Part shown: positions 53,706-64,000 of the stretch, in pieces | Layout: every line of letters begins with the position of its first letter | Numbering within the stretch: the first letter of the stretch is position 1 | Assembly (NCBI RefSeq): GCF_000189635.1 | Contig: NW_002476542.1 | Span: 124,001 to 188,000 of the forward strand | Direction of reading: 5' to 3' | Source: Tetrahymena thermophila SB210 | Taxonomy: Eukaryota; Ciliophora; Oligohymenophorea; Hymenostomatida; Tetrahymenidae | DNA: 64,000 nt | Program-made: the position numbers and the translations under genes | The notes under the pieces: model-generated | Told to the model about the DNA's origin: nothing | The model's database searches: none | The model's input: only the letters and a program-made list of their open reading frames with translations

Positions 53706-53989
53706 TCATATATTAATGAATGACAAACTGAATGACTGACTTATAACATACAAAAAAAACAAACAAATTATTTATTTTTAAATATCAAAATATCTGTTTT
53801 TCAAATAAGTGCATTTATACTATTTTGCTATTCTTAAATCTTCCTATTCATTTATGAAAGAAGATTACATTAATTATCTTTTTATTGATTTCTACTCGTG
53901 AGATAAGATCTTTATGATAATACATACAATAATTACTACTAGATTGCCTTTATTCTCCGAAGATCAGAAAGTCCTCATTTAAAGATTCT
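53706..53989 (-). CDS. Small spliced gene fragment, 5' exon not found
   Basis: Two joined coding segments are clear: 53989-53896 and 53843-53706, separated by a 52-nt GT..AG intron with matching phase (0) and ending at TGA. The text is polar and specific (ESLNEDFLIFGEQRQSS, NYCMYYHKDLISR, then EDLRIAKQYKCTYLKNRYF). An upstream exon ending in phase 2 is required to the right of 53990, but I could not identify it, and TGA codons block the simple extensions. It is an unrecognised protein, possibly a decayed gene. It lies head-to-tail with Rpt6 upstream of the Rpt6 start. Confidence 0.38.
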
Positions 53990-55680
53990 CTATTAAGATA
54001 TTAATAATATCATATTTTTTATCGTTTCTTTTTGTTTTTAGCTACCATTTATATAATAATTAGATTGTAAAACATCTACTAGCATTATAAATTTAACTTA
54101 AATATCAAAATTTATTTTTTAAATATGACTAAAAATTATTTTTTTATTTTTTTAAAATAAATTGGTTAATCTAAATATTTCTATTTATTTAACAAATTAC
54201 AATTAATTTTAGATAATATTTTAAGGATAAAGTTTTAGTTAAAACAAAAAAATAATGAAAAAAATATCTAAGTAAACTTTAATTAATTCTATTTTAATTT
54301 AAATTTTATTATCAATAAATATTTTTCATAAAGAATAAGGAAATTCAAATTTTTTGTTGTCATTGAATAATTAAAATACTAAAATATTTTAACACGAATG
54401 AATTTGAATTTGTAAATTTTGCAATAACCTAATAAATAGTTTTAAATATAAAACAGTAAATATAATTTAATAGTATTTTTAAAAGAAGTTCTTTAATCTC
54501 ATTTTAATATGCTTGATACATTATTTATATTATTTATGTTTGCTTTCTGAAAAAACTCTTCTATGATTAAAATCCATAAATCATATTTATGTTGTATTAA
54601 TAATATATTTATCTTTAAATAAATTAATATAAAAAAAATTCATTTAAAAAATGTTTTTCATCTACTTTAATAAAATAAAGTAAATTTAAAAAAATAACAC
54701 TTTTAAAGTAAAATAAGTAATATTGATTCTACCAATTAAATTTAATTAGTAGTATATCATGTATCATAAATTTATTAAATTTTATAAAAGATAATTATCC
54801 ATCCACATCAACTTGTTAGTAATAGTGAACTTAAAAATATAGCAAACAATAGACTATTTTAACTGTTAGTAAATAAGTTGAAATCTGTTTTTAAATAGAT
54901 ACCTTAATTAAATAAATACACACAACAAATCAAATTTATTTTAATAAACAATTTTTTTAAATTAAAATTTGATTTTTTTATTTTTTCTATTATTATGATA
55001 AAATATATTACTATTTTGTATTTTTCATATTTTTGAAAAAAAGAACTACATTTTTTTCTTATGTTACTTAATAATATACACCTTAACATTTTTAAAAATT
55101 GATATACCCATATTTATTTGATAGAGAGTTTTATGCTCTCTGTATCTCAAAATATTTTAGCTATTTTAAAAAAATTATTTAATTATATCACTGATGAAAT
55201 TTTACAATATCCTATTTATATATTTCTCTTTTAATATTTAATTGAAATAACACAATATTTTAATTAATATAAATTGTAAGCAAATACAAAAAATATAAAG
55301 CATTTACATAATTTAGATATGAGTATTTATTTTTTTTATAAGGTAAAGATAAGTTAGATTAATATTTTACATAATTTTTTTTGTTACATAAATATGGAAG
55401 TATAATGTTATCAATCATATTTTTTAGCTTAAATATATATATAGATTCATTTAGTACCAATGCATATATGTAATCAAAGTCTTCGAGAAAATGTGTAAGT
55501 AGAGATAAACAAACAACTACAAAAAGTACTATCAATAGCTAGTACTGACTCATAAACGAACATTTTATAAATTGAAGATAAACAAGAAATTTATTACAAA
55601 AAAGCAAGATAATTTGAGGTAAAATCAATAAACATAAAAACTGTATTTTTAATATCTATTTAATAATAATTGGCATTTTA
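53990..55680. other. AT-rich intergenic region
   Basis: About 1.7 kb. It may hold the missing first exon(s) of the 53706 fragment near its left edge and the promoter of the 55681 gene at its right edge. Nothing else was recognised. Confidence 0.5.
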
Positions 55681-58600
55681 ATGAAGAAGGTTTTTACTAA
55701 CTCAATTCTATTTATTTTAATATTTATTTTAAAGTCCATAAATGGATAGTTAGACCAATTAGATGAAATTGAACAATACATCTAATCTAAACTAAACAAA
55801 TAAGGCATTGATAATAACTACGATAATGACATTTTTAATACTCCAACCACAAATGATAATAATAATAATAATAATAATAAAAAAGGTGATAATGGGAAAC
55901 AATTATCACCTGAAAAATGCAATTATAGTTAACTTGAATTCTTAAAGGATTTTAGTTATAACATAACAGAGTAAGGAGTCATTAACGCTACTGGGCTTAC
56001 TGATACAGTGATTGTTAATGATATTGATTTAGATATGATTTAGTGCTCATCTTTCAAAATTATCTTCAACAATATGTTTTTTCTTAAAATTAATGGAATT
56101 AAGGCTACAAATTAAGTGTTTTAGGGGAGTATTAACTCACCAAGTAGCAGGAGAGTAAATCAGCAGCTATTTTATTTTAAAAATGTCAACAAAGTTTAAT
56201 TGGAAAATGTGGATTTTTACAATGTTACTCTGAATAATGTTATAATATTTGAAATAGATTAAAATGTCAAATATTTTGGTCTTAGTTCAGTGCAAATGAG
56301 ATATATCTCCACAGATTAACTATTTTTATAAGCGAAGAAGTTCGAAATAATCAAAATAGAAAACATCACTTTTTAGAATATTAAGTAAAACGAATATATG
56401 AGAATATTTTACTTGTAGTCAGGCACAGGGGTAGAGTTAGTAGACGTATTTATGAACGGGAGACAAGACATTTCTTTAGAGGGATTCTTTTGCTTTATAG
56501 ATATAAAAAATGTAAAAATAGAAAACTTGAAATTAGAAAATGTGTTTCTTATTATGAGCATGGAGTATTACACAAGTAAAATAGAGAGTAATTTTTTAAT
56601 TTATTCATGCTATTTATATATCTTGAACAATTTACAGTTTAAGTTAAACTTTTTAATTTTATCTGACTGTTTTTATATTATTTTAGTCAATGATTTCCCA
56701 TCAGTCTTCAGGTTTTTCGGTATTTCATACTTGAGGATAAATAAGTTTAGGATAACGGATTGCTAAATAGCACATAGTTTTTTGATGATGAACATAAATC
56801 CATTTGCTTTTTACGATTCTCAAAATGCAATGAAAGGATAGTCCTAGAAAAACAATATTGAGTTCGACTAGATTTATTTTGACAATATTAAAATAAACTA
56901 TGACAAAGAGTATATAGAAGAAATGATTTATTTAAGAAAAAGCTAGATAAATCATGGATTTATTAATATTTTGTCTTCGAATTATGAGAACGGTCAGGAA
57001 TCTTTAATTGATTTAAAGTTGAATAATGCAGTTTTTAAAGATATACAGAAAGCAAGAATGAACGACAATGATGCTGGAGGAATTTTTAATTTTATGAATT
57101 ACAAGAATATTTAGCTTGTAAATATTACAGTTGAAAATTGCCACTCTCCTAATGCTATTATTAAGATAATGAAAGGTGATATTATAGTAATTAAAGATTC
57201 AAAATTAATAAACAATTCAGTTTCTTACCAAGGAGGAGGTATAGTCCATATTAAAGTTTCCAATAACATAATTATACGCTAGACTAAATTTATCAATAAT
57301 TAATCTACTGAAGGAGGCGCCATACATAGCGAATTTATAGGATATTTTAAAGTATAAGATAGCTTATTTCAAGATAACGTGGCAAGACTAGGAAATGGAG
57401 GAGCAATAAATGCCATACATGTTAAGCTTATTTATGTAAAAAGCACTATTTTCGACAGCAACGTTTCAGTGAAAGCAGGAGGATCACTTTACATAAAATC
57501 CAGTCATTATTTTGGATGTGTAGGATTTTCGAATATAACTGCAATAAATAATAAATATGAAAAAGAGTATAACGCTTAGTATGGCGGATTTGCTTTTATT
57601 TAAGAAACTCATACAGTAATAGTAAATGACACTCACGTTAGAGATTTTTACTCTGAAATAACAGGCGGAGCTTTTTATTTTAGTGAAATTTACAATATGA
57701 GTCTCTCTGGTATCACTATTTACAACTGTTCTAGCTCTTAGTATGCAGGTGCTGCATTTTTAAGCAAAATAGGGTTACCTAATTTAGGAGGCTCAACTTT
57801 TTTAAAACCTAAAATAACCATGTAAATAGAAAATTGCAAGTCTTACTTTGGAGGAGGTTTATTTATATAGAATGATGATATTAATTTAGACCTATCTAAT
57901 ATCACATTTATAAATAATTTTGGTAAAATAGAAGGTCATGATTCAATTTAAAATTTCTAATCATTAGTTGTGTAAAAAATTCAAGAATCTAACTCTGATT
58001 TGCTTAATAGTCATAAGAATGTACCATTTTAAAGATCGATGTCAGATTGGAGTGTAGAAATAAAAGATTTTCGGAGTGGAAGCAAAGTTTTATTTGAGTT
58101 TCACATATTCGCTCTTCAAATTGATGACATAAATACAAAAATATCGATAAATCCAAATCCGGAGCATAAAGGATATGAAGATGTAAAAAATGGATCATAT
58201 GAGATTATAGATGAAAACAATTGGGAGTCTTAAAGCAAATCTTAACAGTCTCAAATTAGAAATTAAAGTAGAAAAAACAGAGATATATCCGATTTTCTAT
58301 AAATATAAAAAGTAGATGAGAATGATGCCTCTCATTACATTTCCCTTTTACAAGAGGTGGATTTATAATCTAAATTTTTTGCTTATTCATCATATTTCAT
58401 CAAGTAAATTGATCAGTTAATTAATAAATTATTTTAAATTGTTTTTTATTTAATTAAATTATTTTTTATTTTATCTTTTCTGACATTTTTTGCTGGAAAT
58501 AACCTAAAAAAAATGTTATTTAAAAACAGGGGAAATGATAAAAGGAGATTAAAGTTCTCATTAAAAATGAGATATCCTTATTACCAAGATTAAATTTTTG

Positions 58601-61212
58601 ATGATAATTTTAATGTTCAAGTCAATATTTAGTTTAGAGACTGTAAGGAGGGAGAGTTTCGAATGAACTACTAAGCTGAAATTTGTTATTAATGCCCGTA
58701 CAGCACATATTCATTTGAAAAGCCTACTGATATGACAACTTGTAAAAATAAAGTAAATTACTTTCTTTTATTTAATAATTTTAAATTAGAATCATTTTTT
58801 TTATTAAAGCCAAATGGTGTTAATAGCAGCTATGGAAATTATTGGAATTTAGAAAAGGGATTTTGGAGAAGTGAATCAAAACCTGAAGTGCTTGTGGAGT
58901 GTTCAAACTTAAAAGAAAATTGTAAGGGGGGAGATTAATTTGACAATTTTCTTTGCTCTGAGGGGTAAAAAATTTTTATTAAATTAAAAAAAAATAAATA
59001 TTTTTTTTTGTTAATTTCAGGCATATTGGACCTTTATGTGAAGAATGTGATAGTAGCAGATAATTTTGGAATGAAACTTATGCTAAAACAGGGCTTTTTA
59101 GCTGCACAAAATGTAAAGATATAAAAAATAACAAGCTAATTATTTTAGGAGTGTGTTTGGCTTTGTTATCACTACTTATCATTATACTTTTTAGTACTTA
59201 TAAAAAGGTTACAAACAATATTTATAGGTAAATTATTTATATTAAGGGAGAGAGATATTACAACAATTTTCATGAATTTTTTTTATTAGATGAGAAAAGT
59301 TATATTACAGTTAATTATTTTAAAAGTTGAGGTTGAAAAATTCAATCAAATAAAAGTTACTCAATTTTAAATGAAAAAATTCCACCTATTTCTATTTTTA
59401 ATCATTCGTTATCTAAATATTATTTTCATGAAAAAGAATTAAAATTGATTAAACTGATATTGAATTACAATTAATTTTCATGCTTTTGATATTTCAAATC
59501 TAAAAAATATGGACATTTTTATTTATTTTATCAAATCTCTTTTATATTACAGATACTATTTGACGAAGATGAAAATATGCTATATTGGTAGCTCTTACTA
59601 CAAAATGACTCTTTCAACAGCTTATTTAAAGATCTTTCTTAATTTTTTATAAACAATCTAGATGTCTCAACTAATCAGATTCAAAGATTTTAGAGATATT
59701 TTAGTTGTAAGCAATATTGTTGGGCAACCTTTGTAAACCGTATTTTTTTCAGTGGATTGTTGGCTTTCTGAGTATATGAGCAGTAAGAAGGAACTCATTG
59801 AAACTAAGATTCTATTTGTCATTTTAGCTCCATTTATATTTGTAATTGTAATAAGTGGAATATCGTTTTTAATAAATAAATTTAATAAGAAAATCAACAT
59901 TAACAAAATCAAATATATAACAAATACAGTAATCATTTATGGTTTGATTAACATATTTAGTATCAATTGCTTTAGAATTCTTGTCAACACTTTATTCTGC
60001 AGAGAAATTGGTTAAAAACTTTATTTAAAAATAGATCTCACTATCTAGTGTGATGATAACTAAGAATTGGTTTAAAGATAGCTATTTTTATACTTTCCAT
60101 CTTGTGTTCTTTGGACCTTTTTGGTACCTTCTATAATATTCTATGGGTTATTTAAATAAAGATCTCGTTTAAACAATATTGCAGTAAGATATAAATATGG
60201 CTTCCTGTATAACGAATATAAAAACGAATATTTCTACTGGGATTTTATTCGAATGGCAAAGAATATCGTCCTTCTCATAATAGCGAATCAATATCAAAGC
60301 AATAGTATGTGGATTTTTTCTATCATATCTATTGTAATTACCTAACTTTACACAGTCTGCTTAATAATCATACGCCCGTTTAACACTTCTCATTTGAATA
60401 AATAAGAATTTTAAAGTAGTGTTTTAGTTTCAATAACTTTTTTTGCTAGCTTAATGATGAGTTTGCAAGAAAATATGAATTCTTATAGGCTTACAGATAT
60501 TGATTATTAGAATAAAAAGATTGGTAGCTATAATGATAACCAAGATAACTTAATTTATATGATTGGAGTTTTTGTTGCTTTTTTGATTTGCGCATTTTCA
60601 GTTAAAACTATATTTAATATCTTTACCAGCTTTTTTGAAAGGCGGTTACTATTTTCAAAAATTATGGCATGCATTTTCAACAGATCAGTGAGTTTTAGGA
60701 CATTTGTCAACATTAAAAAGCTGAGAAAGCTCTTTGAAGGAATTGTAGAATTTTCAAAAACAGAAAACAGATCAAAATATGATGAATCTTTGAAGAATTT
60801 TATGATAAGATATAAAAATATGAGTGTAAGCGAATAAGCTAAATTAAAATATTAAATATCTTAAACTCCTTAGTTGCAAAATATATTTACTTAAAATGAA
60901 CTAAACAACAAAAACAAAGAAAATATTGAAATGTCATAGTCTATAAGCTTAAAGATGAACAATCGAACATAGAAAAATATATTTAGTATTTTCTAAAAAT
61001 ATTCAAGCAGTGTATTATCTGAGAAAGAATCTGGTATAAATTAGGACCATAACTAAGAACAGAAAAATAATAAAAATATTTAATTTGCTTAAGTATCATA
61101 TAACCAAATTACCTAAATTGTTTCTTCTCAAATTATCAGTAGCAACAGCAGTGATTCGCTTAAAGCTCACCTAATATCTTATTAAAATGAAAATTAGAAA
61201 TCAGAAAATTGA
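55681..61212 (+). CDS. Beta-helix-like multi-pass surface protein (1716 aa)
   Basis: Exons 55681-58964, 59021-59227 and 59553-61212 have introns of 56 and 325 nt, with phases 2 and 2; the total is 5151 nt ending at TGA. A signal peptide (MKKVFTNSILFILIFILK) is followed by an Asn run encoded by AAT repeats (about 55853-55880). Residues ~500-750 carry Gly-Gly repeats of the polymorphic-outer-membrane/right-handed beta-helix type (GGGIVHIKVS, EGGAIHSEF, GNGGAINAI, TGGAFYFSE, FGGGLFIQ). A Cys-rich neck follows (CYQCPYSTYSFEKPTDMTTC, HIGPLCEECDSSR). The C-terminal half holds about seven hydrophobic helices, including ILGVCLALLSLLIIILF, FVILAPFIFVIVISGISFLI and IGVFVAFLICAFSV, and the motif QPLQTVFFSVDCWLSE. 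A Q/N/S-rich cytoplasmic tail ends the protein. It is a ciliate family of putative cell-surface proteins without known function. Confidence 0.9.
58404..58529 (+). other. Possible in-frame (3n) intron inside the 55681 gene
   Basis: This 126-nt segment begins GTAAATTG and ends AACAG, is very AT-rich, contains no TGA in the gene's frame and is a multiple of three. Retained, it encodes a hydrophobic stretch (FYLIKLFFILSFLTFF), an out-of-place membrane segment in the ectodomain. Removed, the flanking frame is preserved (AA joined to G). Composition and topology favour an intron, but sequence alone cannot decide. Confidence 0.5.
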
Positions 61213-62958
61213 AAAATAAATAAGTGATGATGAATTGTTATAAGAATTTTCAGTCAAATATTAATCATCTATTTCAAATTTATATATTATCTATTAAAAA
61301 TTATTAATTAAAATTTGTGTAAATAATAAATAATTACTTCAAGTAGTGTAAATTTGTTTAGTATTGCCAATTAATTAAATTACATAATTATAATCTTAAC
61401 AATTATTGTTTGTGATATTCAATTAAAAAACAAGAAAAGAATTTTTCTTTTACTTTCTATTTTTTTAATTTCCCAAATATTAAAAAAAGTGGTATTTTAT
61501 CAGAAAATTAATAGGTAACACAAATTTACATAATTTTTTTGTAAGTTTTAACTTTGTAAAGAAAGAATGTAATCTGAAATGGGGTAGAATATTAAATAGA
61601 TTATTAATTGCTTGCTTTAAAATAATTTATTTGAATTTTAATCAATATTTATCCAAGATTGATAAGATTTATGAATGGATTTCTAGTATTTATAAAATTC
61701 AAATTTTACTGATTTAAGATAAATATAAAATCATATTTATTAGTTTCTACAATATAACATTATAAATAATTTTTTAGTTCTAATATTTGCTTGTGTTAAT
61801 GAACTGATTTGGCAAAGAAACTATTGAGCATATTTATTTAATCAATAAAATTTTCTATGAATTTCAACTATTTAAAAATAAAATGGTATTTTCTATATCT
61901 GAATGGTTGATAAATGTAGAGTTATATTTTTAATTAATGAAAAGAAAATGTTTAATTATTTAGAATTTGCTTGAATATAATTAAATGGATTTTGTAAAAT
62001 CTTTCAAGCGCATTAAATTAAACAAAGATATTATATATTATTTTAAAAATGTAATTTTCAGTTTGATTGATGAATGTAGAATAATATTTATTACTATTTA
62101 GAAAAAAATGATCAATTTACCAGTTTTATTTTGTATTTTTTTTAAGTATTCACATGAATTTATTAAATTAATTTGGTAAAATCTTTCAAGCACATTTAAA
62201 GCCAGAATATATTATTGATTAATTATTAAAGATTTAAATGTCACTTATATATCAAAATTTTGTTAACAATTTACGATTCTAATAGATAAAAACTGAATGA
62301 TAATATTCCTCTCTTCAGAATAGTAAGAAAAGTAATAAATTTATTTATTTGTTAAAAAATCCTATAATGAGAAAAGCAATTAATAATACATGAATGATTA
62401 AGTTTTTGACTTTATTTAATTTTTAAACAGTAAATTTATCAACAACTTTAAAAAGTGATTCAGTGGAATTGTGAATTTAAAAAGCTATTAAAAAGATCTA
62501 ATATTTTTATTTCATAGTATCTAGAGAATTTTAGTTGAATTAGTTAATTTTTAAATAGACTTTTTATCAATTAAATACATTATTTTGCTCCATCATAAAA
62601 TGAAATTTTAACAAGAGTAAAACAAACAAAAAATCAATAATCTCAAAGTAAACTGTATTAAATTAAACGGAAAACAAAACAAAAATATCCTTTGGATAAT
62701 CAATCAAAAAATAAGTTAGAAAGCAATAATTCATAAAAACATCTCTTTATAATTGTTATTATTTCAATAAGAAATTTTGTATAAACTTTATTTAATTAAA
62801 ATTTTATAAACCAGAGATAAATAAGAAAGAGTCAAGCAAAAGTAAAAGTAAAAGAAAACACGAACCACGTTTTACATTTTCTAGAATTGAAATCATTATA
62901 ACACGAATATAGAATATAAAATATCATAATAACGAAAAATAAAATTAGGCGACAGAGT
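61213..62958. other. Intergenic region with degenerate tandem repeat
   Basis: About 1.75 kb between two plus-strand genes. The middle holds a three-copy degenerate repeat (separate entry). The last ~300 bases are A-rich, like the leader of other plus-strand genes here. No gene was recognised. Confidence 0.6.
61805..62340. repeat. Degenerate ~182-bp tandem repeat, three units
   Basis: The motif GTAAAATCTTTCAAGC followed by a GCA/CATTT-like block occurs at 61994 and again at 62176, 182 bp apart. A diverged version (GCAAAGAAACTATTGAGCAT) lies at 61812, again 182 bp earlier. A second marker, TTGAT(A/G)AATGTAGA, occurs at 61907 and 62067 in two of the units. The units are heavily diverged with indels, so this is an old duplication of unknown role. 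Confidence 0.45.
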
Positions 62959-64000
62959 ATGATAAGCTCATTTAAGGATAATATAAGTAGCACTTGCAGT
63001 ACTTAGTCGATAATAATTGATTAAATATCTAAAGATGAATCTAAATCTAAGGTACCATCAAAAAAATAAAAGAAGATTAGCAAATAGAATACTAATTAAG
63101 CTAATGAAAATTATGATGAGAAAGAATAATAGGAAATAGAGAGATTGCGTTCGTTAGTTAGTCATTATAAAAAGCGTGAATGTGGAGTATAAATTTTATA
63201 AGATTATGTTGTGAGCGATGAACCAGTATTTATTTTATGGGGAAGTTGTGTGCTTGATCTAAGATTAAAGAGAGATTTAGCTTACTAAAAAGATGCTTGC
63301 TGGAGTAAATTTATGAAAGTTGATTAATTTGAGATATTTAATGATAAATTAAGCTTGTCTATGACCCAATATGCAAGTCCACTCAAGAATATGGAGCACA
63401 TTTCTTCTCTACTCCTTAGATTTAATTTAAAAGAATTTAAAGAACTTGCTGATGCGATATTAGCTTACTAATAAGTTGCTAATTTTATGGTGAGTCAAAT
63501 AAGCAATCTAAAGAAAGAATATTAGGGAAAATAGATAGAATTTGAATAAATATTAGCTGATCGATAAGAATAATTCGAATAACTTAAAAGTAATATAATT
63601 AAATAGGAAGAAGAGGGTGGATTGCCTTTTATTGCAATTACTTCTGGATTTAATTACACCCAAGACACAACGGCCTTTAAAAATGCATCAATTAGTAAAT
63701 CATTTTTAGATCTTATGGGAGGTACTGCTGAATAGTACATCAATATTAGCCTTAGAAAAGGAGGTCTTGAATTTTTTCAGCCTCTAGATTAAGCAAAATA
63801 TATAAAAGCCGTGTTAGATTTGATACTCTCTCAATAAAATAAATCATATTTTGAAGCGAAGATAAAGACATATGATAATATTGACTTATTTGCTTCAATA
63901 GAATCAGAGATATTTACAATCGATAATGGTTAATATTCTCCTTTTACAGGAGATAACATCTTGACAATTTAAAGAATTATTTTAAACGAAAATTAATTAA
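62959..64000 (+). CDS. Unidentified protein, 5' part only (347+ codons)
   Basis: The ciliate-code frame is open from ATG at 62959 to the window edge with no TGA. The N-terminal ~65 residues are Ser/Lys/Gln-rich and basic (KVPSKKQKKISKQN), followed by a short acidic-leucine stretch (EKEQQEIERLRSLVSHY) that could be a small coiled coil or a weak basic-zipper. A conserved-looking block comes next (VFILWGSCVLDLRLKRDL). Residues ~180-225 are helical and Gln/Glu-rich. A globular block follows at ~235-300 (LPFIAITSGFNYTQDTTAF, LMGGTAEQYINISLRKGG), which might be PAS-like. A nuclear regulator is possible but unproven. The gene continues beyond 64000. Confidence 0.8.

Noticed and set aside
59667-59936. 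Minus-strand ORF with a membrane segment
   Set aside because: Lies antisense to the third exon of the 55681 gene, whose frame is supported by both flanking introns.

Overview
The window is nuclear DNA of a hymenostome ciliate, most likely Tetrahymena (macronuclear type). It is extremely AT-rich. Long genes become continuous only when TAA and TAG are read as glutamine and TGA is the sole stop. Introns are short, AT-rich, GT..AG and mostly 46-400 nt. Many genes are therefore much longer than standard-code ORFs suggest. The exon structures below come from reading by eye with phase checks, not from transcripts.

Layout, left to right. From 1 to 11.2 kb there are three copies of a ~0.9-kb unit, each carrying an identical tRNA-Asp(GTC). 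Between copies A and B lie two minus-strand genes: a 1531-aa type I membrane protein (1024-6277) and a 294-aa leucine-rich-repeat protein whose exons follow the repeat (6817-8168). Between copies B and C sits a truncated duplicate of the 3' end of the HYDIN gene found 15 kb away. From 11.2 to 18.6 kb the DNA is gene-poor, with two small gene candidates and a ~485-bp inverted repeat centred near 16.75 kb. A 1740-aa cysteine-rich multi-pass surface protein occupies 18.65-23.87 kb.

The dominant gene is HYDIN (24.6-42.0 kb, minus strand, about 20 introns, about 5000 aa), the giant ASH-domain protein of the ciliary central apparatus, with its internal adenylate-kinase-like P-loop domain. To its right come a small uncharacterised gene (42.5 kb), a membrane protein with a Q/N/Y-rich tail (45.1-46.6 kb), an HP1/Pdd1-like chromodomain protein (47.5-48.9 kb), a NIP30/FAM192A-like protein (49.3-50.3 kb), the 26S proteasome ATPase Rpt6 (51.2-53.5 kb), a fragmentary gene (about 53.7-54.0 kb), a 1716-aa beta-helix-like multi-pass surface protein (55.7-61.2 kb), and the 5' part of an unidentified gene running off the right edge.

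There is no operon logic. The genes belong to separate pathways (motile cilia, proteasome, chromatin, cell surface). No CRISPR array, prokaryotic system or virus-like element was recognised. The most notable structure is the nested segmental duplication around the tRNA genes.
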